Positions 24,101-34,036 of a DNA stretch of 64,000 nucleotides are shown one piece after another. How positions within the stretch are numbered: position 1 is the first letter of the stretch; each line of letters opens with the position of its first letter. The position numbers and the translations under genes were made by a program. Source of the DNA: Beauveria sp. NWAFU-1 (Eukaryota; Ascomycota; Sordariomycetes; Hypocreales; Cordycipitaceae); assembly GCA_024472245.1 (NCBI GenBank), contig JANBXD010000004.1:3127896-3191895 (forward strand), in the 5' to 3' direction. The notes under the pieces are model-generated. The model was given only the letters and a program-made list of their open reading frames with translations. It did no database searches and was not told the origin of the DNA.

Positions 24101-27100
24101 ACTAAAAGTAGCAGCGCACGTCTTGCGTGGGTTGGGCCGCAGTATCCGTGCTGAACCCGGCAGTGAAAGCCGACTGCTTTTTTACTTTGAATTCGCCCGC
24201 CCACTAACAACCGGATGATCCCATCACTTTTGACGGCGATTGCAGTCTAGTAAGTTGCCTGGACATTGCACGGGAGGGGGCTAAAAAAGAACACTGAAGC
24301 GCTGAAGCGGTGAGCTCAGTCGATACGCTGATTTCGGGGACTCGGCAGCGACGAGGCAGCTAAAAAAAAACTCCCAACGGTCAGACACTGGTAATTAGTC
24401 GTGTCTCTGGTGCGTGCCAAACCCCCCCCCATGATCCCTGACAATTCAACCAGCGCAGCCACCTGTCAATCAAAGCAGAAGAACTTGATATTTTACCAGT
24501 AACCAACTCCCGTTCAAGTTGTTGCCTCTAGCTCCTTAGTTGGCTGGCTGGTTATGCGCAGTGTCAAAGCATCAGTTGGCTGCGCGAGTCGTGTCTTCTG
24601 CAGCATCCACCACCACACCCCCCCTCCCCTCCCCTCCCCTCAGATCTTTCTTGTTTGGGTCTCAGTCTCGTCGTTGTGACAAGATTCAGGCCGCCGCGAG
24701 TCTGGAGAATTTCTTGGCCCTCGAGTTTCTTCACTCGATGCGCCAAGAAGCATGTGTTTTTCCCGTCGTGTACCATTCATGCTTGTCTCTGCCGAAGGAG
24801 AAAAAAAAAAAAAAGAGAAAAGTGACGTATTATGTATCGTGTTCCGGCTCTGCGGGATTCGCGCCGTAGCCTGTAGGATCTTCCATTTTCATCTCCCCCG
24901 CCTTGACGCCAATTGGCCAACCTCGCTCGTGCATGTTGCAAGACAGACAGCGCAGGGCAAGGCAGCAGGGCACCCCTGATGCAGCTCGCCGCGGTGATCT
25001 GTTGCATGGGCTTCGGGTATACGGGTGATGCGCACGTTTCTCACCTTCTTTCAGTTTGGGGTGGGCGCGGTAACGCACTTGGCACGTCAGCCTCAGTACA
25101 ATGGTGGCGCACACATGTGTATTACCAAGTATTAGCAAGAAGTAGTGCTACCTTTAGCAAACAAGAACGCCTTTTTTTGAGCGGATGGTGCACATCCCGA
25201 GCTGTCTCAACTGCATCACGACTCATTTGGCAACTCGTTTGTTCCATCTCGTTCCATGGCTGCCTGCTGAGCGCAGAATCGGCTCTTGTCGAGTCCAATT
25301 ACACCAAGACCACGACATCGTTTACAAAGCCCCGCAACTTCGGTTTCCATCTTGAACGGCAGCAAGTTTCATTGTTAGTTGCACATGATGTTTGAGGGCA
25401 AGTTAGTCAATCATCGCCAACATATTCTGCTTCTCGCAGCAAACTGGCCAATGCGATGCCGCGAATTTCTAATGCGGAACCCTTGTGTGCTCGACTGCAG
25501 ACTTTCTCCCGTAGGGTAATACATATGGTTCCTCGGAAAACCTGTAATCTATCTTTTGGTGGCTTTGCTTGAGCGATCATCATGAAAAAGGTTTATATGC
25601 ACCTAAAGAGGCCACATTGTGCGTTGCCTATCCCTGCCAACAGAGAGGGGGGTGAAGCGGTTCCATTCCGCTCGTTCCTTGTGAAAGGCTACTGCTGGGG
25701 AATAGTTTGAAAAAAAAAACCCCGACATATTTTCTGCGGAAAGAGATACACACCCTCTTTGTCGCAGCACTGACCCCCACAAACATGTCACAGTGAACCC
25801 ATGACAGAACAACGTGTTGACCTGTCACCGGCTCGGTACGCCCTACATCCGCTACCACATATTCCCCGCTCGATATCGTTTCTTTTGATGAGAATTAAAT
25901 CGTCACGTAGGTAATACCATTGTCCGAAAGCCTCGCTCCCCTTGTGGTGCCTTCTGCAATGGCAATGCGAAAATGGCCTGACTTTTACCGGCGCCATTCT
26001 CCACGTACTGGCATTCAATTGACCATAATTTGTGCGGCTCTTATTCCGGAGCATGGGTGCATGGGTAGTTTGTCAACTTGTGAGATTCTCGGCGTTTCAA
26101 TATCACTGGGGCCGTTCCTTCCCAGGCGGTCCTATTCTCCGTAGTCTCTTTTCTCTCGACGGTGCTAATCAAAAGGCCCCATTGAGTATTCTATCCACAA
26201 TGTGCTTGGCAAGGAACCCTAACTACATTTTAGCTATACTGCTAGTTAGTTAATCTGCTGGGTACCAAGTAGGATTCAGCTGACAACCCCTGTTCTGTAT
26301 TCATGTGTGGTTGCCGACGCAAGCTGTACCAGTACAGCGAAGGACCACGAGTTACCCACGAAAGCCAAGCACCCAACACAGATGGCGCTACTATATTGGC
26401 TCTAGTTCAATACTGGATCCTTTGCATATTCAATGGAATGCTTACCGATCGAGCATGACTATACGAGTGGGTTGCGCCCCAATGATAATAGTCACAGTAG
26501 TTTATATCTCTGGGGGGGCAATGGCTCGAAAAGACGTACCGTTCCCCTGAGACCGTTTGCTTGTCTTGCCCGTCATGTCTCACTTTGGGGAAGAAACGAG
26601 CTGCTGCGGTTGGCGTCCAAGCGCAGGGCTGAGCAAAAAGAAAGGTTTAGGGGTGATGAAACTCTTCTGTATCAGTTAGCGAAAACGTGGCAGCCACCTT
26701 CTGCTAGCAAGCTAGCCGCACATCCCACGGCAGGGCAGGGACAGGGATATGAGCGCGGAGCTTTTTCCACATTCTCTCTTCTTGATCCTCTTCATTTCAG
26801 ACTTGCCCAGCCTAGTCCGTGCTAGCGATACGGGGCAATGCCGCCACCGGTTAATATGCTTTCTCCACAGTCGTCTGCCATTATTATTTACTGAGTCTTT
26901 AACCTAGTTATTAGCAAACATTATAGCGGGAAAAAAAATGTAGCTCGCTCAGTATTTAGCAAAGGAGAGCTCATGTGTTGCTAAGCCGGTTAGCCGGAAA
27001 ACGGAAGCGTCTGGTAGTGCCTGGACTGCCTTCAAGCCAACTCGCCCCTTGGGCAATATTGCAATGGAAGAATTACTTGCGCAAGCCTGTCAAGCTGAAG

Positions 27101-30100
27101 CTGAAGCACTGGAAAATGCTGCCAGCATTAGCCAATGCTTTTGTGCGCCGTCTCGTTCAAGATTATGATAGACGAGCAGGCCAAAACGCCTTTGCCACTA
27201 ACAGCCATCACCAATAACTCATGTCTTGCATAACTACTTTCGCGTTCCCCAACCAGGCCAACTACGCAAGTTATCCAGTCTCGCAGAGAGGCGGCAAAAA
27301 GTTTCCAAAGTGAAAAGCAGAGAGAAGCAATTCCCGAGCCTAAAAATCAAGCCAGGTCTCCCGTACCTCTCAGGTACAGCTTTTGTAAATCGTCTTCATC
27401 ATATCAACTTTACTGCGAATCACCAGAGCTAACCACTACACCAGCTTGGTTTGCTACTACAACAGGGCGACACGGGATTCCTTGAAGAATATCTGTGCTC
27501 ATCGTGGTGAAAGTTCAAGTGTCGATACCCATTCTGTTCGTCCACAGTTGTGCAGCCAGACAGAGCCTGTTCCCTAGCCGTCTCTCGAGTTCGGCAAAGT
27601 GTAATATTCCTAAAGAAGATAGAATGGGTATTGCTTACAAAGACGGCGGAGTGAGTAGGAGGACAGACCTCACACCACAATAATTCATATGCGCACCGCT
27701 GATCCTTGTGCGCCACCTATAGATATTCTTATAGAAAGGCCCGCCAATAGCATGGCAATACGGATAGAGCTTCTTGATTGGGACTCGTTGATGTCAACTT
27801 ACAAGGCCTTGGCTGGATGCTTGTAATTGACTAGGTAACCAAGATAACCAGACATTTAATTATGCTTTATGCTCGAATATGGTACGGAGTAGTGCCAGCG
27901 GCTGATTAGGGATCGATGTTGCTGCTGTAAGCTGAGCTGTAGTGGGCAGTCATCAACGCATCTGGTTTCAGAGGGGTTTACTCTCGACTTGAAATCTTCA
28001 AAGTCAACAATGTAAACCTTAACTGTGCTGGCGCCGATTCAATAGCTTGTATTAGATCTGCTTTGTAGGCCGTGCGCCGAATCAGCGCAAAGACTCGGTG
28101 GACGCTCTTTCAGCTTTCAAGGGCACAAGTGTAATGAGACGAAACAGAGAATGGGCGCCACAGAGAGTAGATGATCTCGGAATTCGCAACGCGCAAAGGC
28201 CTAGCATTGACGGCTCGCTCCACTGGGTTATCTCGCTTCCAGATGGAAGAAGTCTAGAAGGCATCCCTAAAGATTATAGGGCTCCATGCCGCCCACTTGC
28301 TGCGCTGGCAGATTTGAGCTCCCCTCAGACATTCCGATGATCGATCCATTTTGCCCAATACAGGTCCATCGTTGGGTCGAAAGATGGGAGAGGAGGGGGG
28401 GGTGTAAAGTCTGTGTTGAACTGTATTAATGATTCATTGTTTTTTTCGGCTTATTGAGCGCGGTCCTCGGCTTTTTCGTGAGCTGATCATTGCGGGCCAC
28501 GAAGAGGCTCCTCTCGCGGGTGCTTGACTCGAGCATCAGCGGGAGCGGCGGCCACGCCCCCCCTCCTCTTTGTCGGCGGGAGGGCGCCATGCCTGTCCCT
28601 TTGCGGTTGCAGGGGGGGCGGTCAAAGCCAAAAAATGATGTTCGATTGGAATCTTTCTCGGGTTCCTTCTTTTTGGCTTGGCGCTGCTCACGAAGAAGAG
28701 GGGTCGAACAGCAAGCAGGCGGCGCGGTTGGGAAGAAATTTATGCACGAGCTTGTGACGACCAAGAGCCCACTCTTGAAACACTGCCCTGTGCACGATGG
28801 ACTTTGCTGGTGTGAGTGGACAGATTCCATCTACCCGCTTTCAATCATGCGTCATTCGACTGAATATAAGGCGATGCTGCCGCGGTGCAAGGCTCTCGGG
28901 ATATGAACAGACCCGTCTTAGTGGCCCATCTTTGTCTGAGGGTATCGTGGATTTCGCGGATACTGCAAATCCTGCTTCAAGGGCGACAGACTGATCCTTG
29001 TTGTTGATCCGCAAATCTCCGCAGAGGCCCATTCGGCGCCAAGAAAAGGCATTTGAGCCGTTCAAATACCGACGAGCTGGCTCACAGAAGCCGAAGCCAC
29101 AGGTAGAAACGGCTGGTTGTATCAGTGACAAGGTTGTTGGTCCATTGTAATTCGGCAGTAGGATAGCATGACTCGAAAAAAGCACCCAAGGTAGAGGATA
29201 GCAGACGGCCGTGTCCATGCTGTGGGCTAAATCGGAAGAGCGTCGTGTAGGATGACGCTCGCTGCTCGTGTGATACTGAGTTTGTAGACCAAAGAGATGC
29301 CATTCTTCTTCTCAGAGAAAAGTTTCAGCTAGCAGTACGCTGTCATGTCGTGTCTTGGTCGACACATTGTAAAAAGGATTAAAAGAGCCGCTGAAGACGA
29401 GGTGTATCATTGGTATTATCACTGGGCGTAGCGGAACCAATGAAACAGGGAGCACCCATAAATCAGTATCCAGAGCAGTCGACGCTGCTGGATCACCGTA
29501 TCAAGCTCGATAAAGGCTCGAAGCTCTAACATTCCTTTGGACTGTCCGAAAATCGGAAGTGTGCTCTCCTGGTTGGGTAGCAAAAGGGTAGTGAGCCGGG
29601 AAAAAGCAATCATCGGCAAACCTCTACAAGGCGGATCACAACCTTTACCAAATGTCATGGACTCAGGTGGGCCAAAGGTCTTTTATGTATCACGAGAATC
29701 TGCAAGTACCGGAGCTTGCGCCTCAAAATTACATGGACCGGAATGGCCAGTCATTTAGGCCGTCCGTCAGCGGATGGCACAACACATTAGCAGTGCTCGC
29801 AAAGCGTACACGTGGACAATAAGATGATGCCCTAGTCATTCGATGATTGGATTTCAGGTTCTCTGGTTACTAGTTATTGCACATCATACTGCCGTATGGC
29901 GTTGTGCCCTCACACGGCTGGCAGAAAGCAATTACTGCGACCTGGTACATGTAGCACTTGGACGTGGCCAGGCGTTCTCGCATGACACGACACCTTACTG
30001 CCATTATGAGTACACTCTTTTGAATTCAGTCAGTTGATTTGCCGCTGACGGTGACTGGCTCGCAGGGCGGCGAATGCGACGGATGTCGTGTATTTCAGCT

Positions 30101-30478
30101 CTGCTGCTGCTGTGCAACCCATGTACAGACCGCTCGCTATTGGCACGAGCAGCACACTGATTTCCTAAACACTCTGTGTTTGCTGTATCTAACCGCTTCT
30201 CTGCTCAGCGTTGGGCCGCAATTCACCTTTTGGAGAGATTGATGATTGCACGCGGCAGTGGTTCGCGAAAAGGTCCCGTTATAGACATTATTGCACAGCT
30301 TGCGGGACTCTCGAGCCTCACCTCGCCACGTTTTGTTTGGAGATGTGACTTTGCAGAACCATGTTGACCTCCAAGCTCTACGATTTTCACAGTCACACCA
30401 GGTGTTCGGCTGAGAACGAAATTCTCGGCGAAGCGTCGTCACAGTCTTACAGGCACGTGGACAGCGTATCCTCACAAG
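21102..30478. other. 9.4-kb gene-poor region downstream of the C2H2 gene
   Basis: No open frame here looks like a known protein or a convincing coding exon. Visible features are the C2H2 3' UTR, a short CAGTG/GCAGCGT repeat patch at about 21975-22030, a CCCCT-rich run near 24615-24645, an A-run near 24800, and TACGGAGTA-type motifs at 22259 and 27893. A Pol III A-box-like string on the minus strand at 27433-27443 is not a complete tRNA. Long noncoding transcripts or distal control elements remain possible. Confidence 0.6.
21975..22030. repeat. Short imperfect CAGTG / GCAGCGT repeats
   Basis: Three CAGTG units in a row are followed by scattered GTGCA and GCAGCGT units. This is a simple-sequence patch in noncoding DNA. 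Confidence 0.5.
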
Positions 30479-30486
30479 TATAAAAG
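30479..30486 (+). promoter_or_regulatory. TATA box of the small coiled-coil gene
   Basis: TATAAAAG, a strong TATA box, lies about 215 bp before the start codon at 30702. Clear TATA boxes in fungi often mark regulated rather than constitutive genes. Confidence 0.5.
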
Positions 30487-30701
30487 AAGATACTCTTATC
30501 CATCAATACAAGCCATTCTCGTCCCAAAGCCTCCATTCTTTCTAGACGTGTTCATCAGAGACTCACTCACCTGAAACAACAACCTAGCTTGCGTCCAACG
30601 CAGCTAGAAGCTGGCCGTCATCAACGTTTTGCTAGTCACGAAGCCATCCATCTCCTCCTTCAACCCGCCATTTGCTCCATTCCCCGGTCACGTATTCAAG
30701 C

Positions 30702-31001
30702 ATGGAAGACCCATCCGTTGCCCAGCTCAAGGTCGAGCTCACGGCCACCGAGAACAAGCGCGCGGTGCTGAAGCAGGATTTCTTCAAGGTCCACGACAAG
30801 CTGAGGGAGAAGAAAGCCGAGCTTGATCGCCTCAAGTGCATCCACGACCCGAGCCCGACCTCGAACAAGTACCTCAAGAGCCTGGAGGTCGAGGGCGCGA
30901 TTGCTGAGCTCATGCAGAAATCGGACGTCATCAATGAGGGGCTGCAGGAGATGGAGAATAGCATTATGCTGTTGAGGTACCGGATAGATACAAAGAAGTA
31001 G
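30702..31001 (+). CDS. Small coiled-coil protein of unknown function
   Basis: This single exon encodes 99 residues. The protein is mostly charged helix: a first coiled-coil segment runs from about residue 7 to 50 (LKVELTATENKRAVLKQDF and KLREKKAELDRLK), a Pro/Ser break (DPSPTSNKY) follows, and a second helix covers about 62-95. There is no signal peptide, membrane segment or catalytic motif. I chose the Met at 30702 because it starts MEDPSVAQL in a reasonable context; an in-frame earlier codon at 30672 is not ATG. A TATA box lies 215 bp upstream. I do not recognise the family. Coding status rests on composition, helical periodicity and the promoter, so it is likely but unproven. Confidence 0.6.
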   Translation: MEDPSVAQLKVELTATENKRAVLKQDFFKVHDKLREKKAELDRLKCIHDPSPTSNKYLKSLEVEGAIAELMQKSDVINEGLQEMENSIMLLRYRIDTKK

Positions 31002-31440
31002 TTGTAAACTCGCAAATAAATTCGCATTGCTGTCGAGAATAAGAGAGCGAAACACATTGAAATCATGGGGGAAGAAGTGAGACTTGTTCATAGGAGGCGT
31101 GCGTTGTATATAAATGCGCGATGCGAAAGTATCGTGTTTCTTCTGAACAAACAACTATAAAATCACATCGTACTACCTATGGCAGAAAGATTTTGCGTCA
31201 CCAATTTCTGCGATGCTATCGTGGATATTTCCTTCAGCAGTCGACGCTCGAGCAGATGCAGCCAACGACGCGCTTCTGAAGACCGCGATATGTATGGAAA
31301 CACTTCATTGTCAGTTAAAATGTCTTTGGTTGAGCGGCGACGTCAGTATGGGCTGCGGCCGCCTTACGGCGAGCTTGCTCCGCGGGCCTTCGCAGGAGAC
31401 TGCGGTGCGCGTTTGCGCCCGTTTGCACATGACAATTTTC
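31002..31440. other. Intergenic region before the 5S gene
   Basis: This stretch holds the 3' UTR of the small coiled-coil gene and runs up to the 5S promoter. Open frames here resemble nothing known. Confidence 0.5.
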
Positions 31441-31445
31441 ATATA

Positions 31446-31453
31446 TATAAATA
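31446..31453 (+). promoter_or_regulatory. TATA box of the 5S rRNA gene
   Basis: TATAAATA lies at about -31 to -24 relative to the 5S start at 31477. Dispersed Neurospora 5S genes are known to need a TATA element near -29, so the position fits. Confidence 0.55.
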
Positions 31454-31476
31454 TCTAAATAGGTAATAAAATTAGC

Positions 31477-31595
31477 ATGTACGGCCACAGCCGAGTGATA
31501 AATCTGGATCCCGTCTGATCTCCGAGCGATAACCACTCGAGCGCCTGAGTAGTAGCTGGTTCGGTGACGACCAGCGAACGCCGGGTGCTGTACAT
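31477..31595 (+). rRNA. Dispersed 5S ribosomal RNA gene (possibly variant)
   Basis: The 119-bp length is exactly that of a fungal 5S rRNA. The ends ATGTACGGC and GCTGTACAT pair as a continuous 9-bp helix I with one G-U. Internal blocks match conserved 5S parts: GGATCCCGTC, the AGTAGTAGCTGGTTCGG stretch, and GGTGACGACCAGCGAA, which includes the Pol III internal control region. A run of eight Ts follows directly, and a TATA box sits about 30 bp upstream. 5S genes scattered singly among protein genes are usual in Sordariomycetes. The middle part looks diverged from the common type as I remember it, so this may be a minor isotype or an ageing copy. Confidence 0.8.
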
Positions 31596-31602
31596 TTTTT
31601 TT
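31596..31602 (+). terminator. Pol III T-run terminator of the 5S gene
   Basis: A run of Ts immediately follows the paired 3' end of the 5S gene, as expected for RNA polymerase III termination. Confidence 0.7.
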
Positions 31603-32693
31603 CTTCTTTTTCTCCCCTTGGATTTGACCTCTCCGGAGGGGATGGTAGCTTTTGTATCTCTGTCAAGTGGTCACAGGTAGCGGAGTAGATGACACACACG
31701 AGTGCTACTCCATGATCTGGGATGAATTCCTGGTCTCGATGTAGCATACAATCTTTTAGCCTGTCTCATCTAGAGTTGGTACTAACGACGTGGGCAACAA
31801 GAAAATGGAAGCTACGGTTGCATATGCCTAGTAGCAATTGCTCGTTGCTGCCCCAACAAGTAAGCAGGCAGAGGCCGGTATGTGAGCGTGTACAGTGATG
31901 TATAAACAAAGAACAGAGGGGTATAGAATGGCACAAGATCCAGTAAAGTCAAAGACACCACACCAATTTACATCGTTGCCATGGCCGCCAAATACAGACT
32001 ATCCGTCTTGGCTTCTCCAAGCCACCCAGCAAAGAAAATCCGAACAAAGGAAAGCATAAAGATATACAAGCTTGAGTAAGATCTGCGACGGGTACAAGGA
32101 TGGCTTGACAGGGCTGTCCATGCGTCTCAGTCAGCTGGAAATGTAAAAATATTGGCCCTCCTAGCTCGACTCATCGTGATGGCTGTTTATTAGTCAATTC
32201 TTTTGTATCTGAGTCTCGCAGAATGGGGCTGGATCCGAGCGCATAAGAAAGCCCAAAACGAAAACGACCTGATGGTGGATAATAACGGAGACAAGTGCCG
32301 AAAATAAAGCATGATAAGAATAAAGGGCAGGAAAAGCAAAGGGCCGCGAGGTCTCTGGTCTTGCTAGGCCGTGAGGCCGGAATCGATGTCTTTTGTTTGC
32401 TGTCTGTCCCGTCGCTGGCGGAGATGAACGTCTCTAAGAGGGGTTAGAAGCCTCGTGATTTTCCCACATCCGTCAGAAGACAACGGTTGTCTGGTGGCAG
32501 CCAGCTGCGGTCTTGGGGGGTAAGACTTCGTGAGCAATTCGAAGCAAGGTGGATACATGATTGCGAACACACGGGGAAGAATTGTGCACGAATGGCGTAA
32601 TGGTGGCGGTAAATCGGCCTGAAGTCATGTCGCTGAACAGAATAAAGCTCCGAGAACTACAATGGGCATAATTGGGAAGTTTTGCGCAAAGTT
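31603..32693. other. Intergenic region, no gene seen
   Basis: This 1.1-kb region lies between the 5S gene and the 3' end of the CNL1-like gene. Open frames are short and unlike known proteins. The right part probably contains the CNL1-like 3' UTR. Confidence 0.55.
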
Positions 32694-33236
32694 TCAGTGT
32701 CGATGGCGATGGGAAGAGCTGTGATGACGTGAACTGCTGTGCTTGTGTGAACTAGAAGAAGAGTGCTTGTGTCGACTCGACGATCCGCTAGTCTCTAGAC
32801 TTCGTTCCAAGTCCTCGACCCTCGAGCGGTAGCCCTTGACAATGTCCTTAACATTGGCAATGCGATCAAAGTCCATTTCCAACTCGTCCAGCTGGCGCAG
32901 TATCTCGGTGTAGCGGGCAATCTCGGCGTCGGCGCCGTCGATGATGTTGCCGGCGCGGTCGTACTGGACCTGGGTGAACATTTGGGCCTGCTCGCTGAGG
33001 TACTGTATGTTTTGCTCGATGCTGGCCATGAGGCGGTCAAAGTAGCGACCGAGCGCGGCGAGCGACGAGCTGTCGAGCAGCAGCAGCCCCTGGCTGCTTG
33101 CCCTGCTGGCGGCGCGGGAGGAGCTGGAGCCGCCACCGCCACCACCGCCGGCGAGGGCTGCCTGGCCTTGCCGCAGGAGCTGAATCTCCTCGGCCGTCAG
33201 ACCCAATTGCGTGTCTGGCACGGCGTTCGTCGTCAT
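32694..33236 (-). CDS. CNL1: BLOC-1 subunit CNL1-like protein
   Basis: This single-exon gene encodes 180 residues. It begins with a conserved LTAEEIQLLRQGQAAL helix. A poly-Gly/Ser linker (about residues 30-50) follows, then a coiled-coil core at about 55-145 with LAALGRYFDRLMASIEQNI, QYDRAGNIIDGADAEIARY and DELEMDFDRIANVKDIVKGY. This pattern matches fungal CNL1, a subunit of the BLOC-1 complex that acts in endosomal maturation. The last 30 or so residues are almost only Ser, His, Arg and Lys. The Met at 33236 starts the conserved N-terminus. The CNL1 name comes from remembered similarity and should be checked. Confidence 0.65.
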   Translation of the reverse strand: MTTNAVPDTQLGLTAEEIQLLRQGQAALAGGGGGGGSSSSRAASRASSQGLLLLDSSSLAALGRYFDRLMASIEQNIQYLSEQAQMFTQVQYDRAGNIIDGADAEIARYTEILRQLDELEMDFDRIANVKDIVKGYRSRVEDLERSLETSGSSSRHKHSSSSSHKHSSSRHHSSSHRHRH

Positions 33237-33779
33237 GGCGGCGGGGCGGGGCGCGGGCGACAGGGTGCGCAGAGCGCCCCAGGCTCCGGGCGAGTTGATG
33301 GGCGGGAGTCGCGTCGACGCCGGACAGCAGCAGTCCTATCAAAGTGCCAGCCCGATGCGGGTTTTTATTATATACGCCTCGGATGCCCGGTGAGCTGGCA
33401 ATGCGATGCTGGCTTGGAAAATGGGCGGCGGCGGGCCGAAATTGGCGGTTGGAGGGAGCGCAATCCGCGGGGAGGTCGTGATACGGCGGCGGCGGCGGCG
33501 GGTGACGAGCGCATCAAGGCTGATGAATCGCTATCGGGGCATCGGACGACGAGCTGACGGAAGTTGATTCGGCGACAGCGGTAGGGTTCATGACCTCGAG
33601 TGGGCGACGGGGACGTCGACAATCATGATTCCTGCGCGTGGGTTCGGTGACGGGATTCGAGATTTGGCTGGAGAGGGGAAGAGCGGCAAACGCGGAAAGT
33701 GAATCACAAGCACCGCCGGCTGAAGATGCAAATACACCAGCGGCTGCACTAGCGCCAGCAAGGAAGGAAGACGGCGCGA

Positions 33780-33828
33780 TGGTGGTGGTGGTGGTTGTGG
33801 TGGTGGTAGTAATGGTGGTGGCGGCGGC
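33780..33828. repeat. GGT trinucleotide microsatellite
   Basis: An imperfect (GGT)n run lies in the upstream region of the CNL1-like gene. The reverse frame would encode polyproline, but no supporting gene structure is visible. Confidence 0.7.
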
Positions 33829-34004
33829 ACATGTTGGTCAGGCATGAAACCACGGCTGGGTCAGACTATTGGCGAGGAGGCATCGCGAGGCAGAGGGTGG
33901 TGTCGTATGTGGTGCGCGCCACGAGGCTAGCATGTCAGCTCTTTACATGCTACACCAGGCGTAAAAGTCTATACAATTTAAATTATGATAAAAGATTGAG
34001 ATAA

Positions 34005-34036
34005 TCATTATTTTTATTCTTATTTTTATTCTTATT
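34005..34036. repeat. 12-bp AT-rich tandem repeat
   Basis: The unit ATTTTTATTCTT occurs about two and a half times in tandem within an AT-rich noncoding patch. Confidence 0.55.

Noticed and set aside
24913..25395. Plus-strand open frame of 160 codons
   Set aside because: Composition is not protein-like and no domain or splice structure supports it.
27433..27443. Minus-strand TGGTGTAGTGG followed by TTAGC, like a tRNA D-arm / Pol III A box
   Set aside because: No matching acceptor stem, no plausible anticodon arm and no GGTTCGANTCC B box at the right distance; at best a decayed tRNA or chance.
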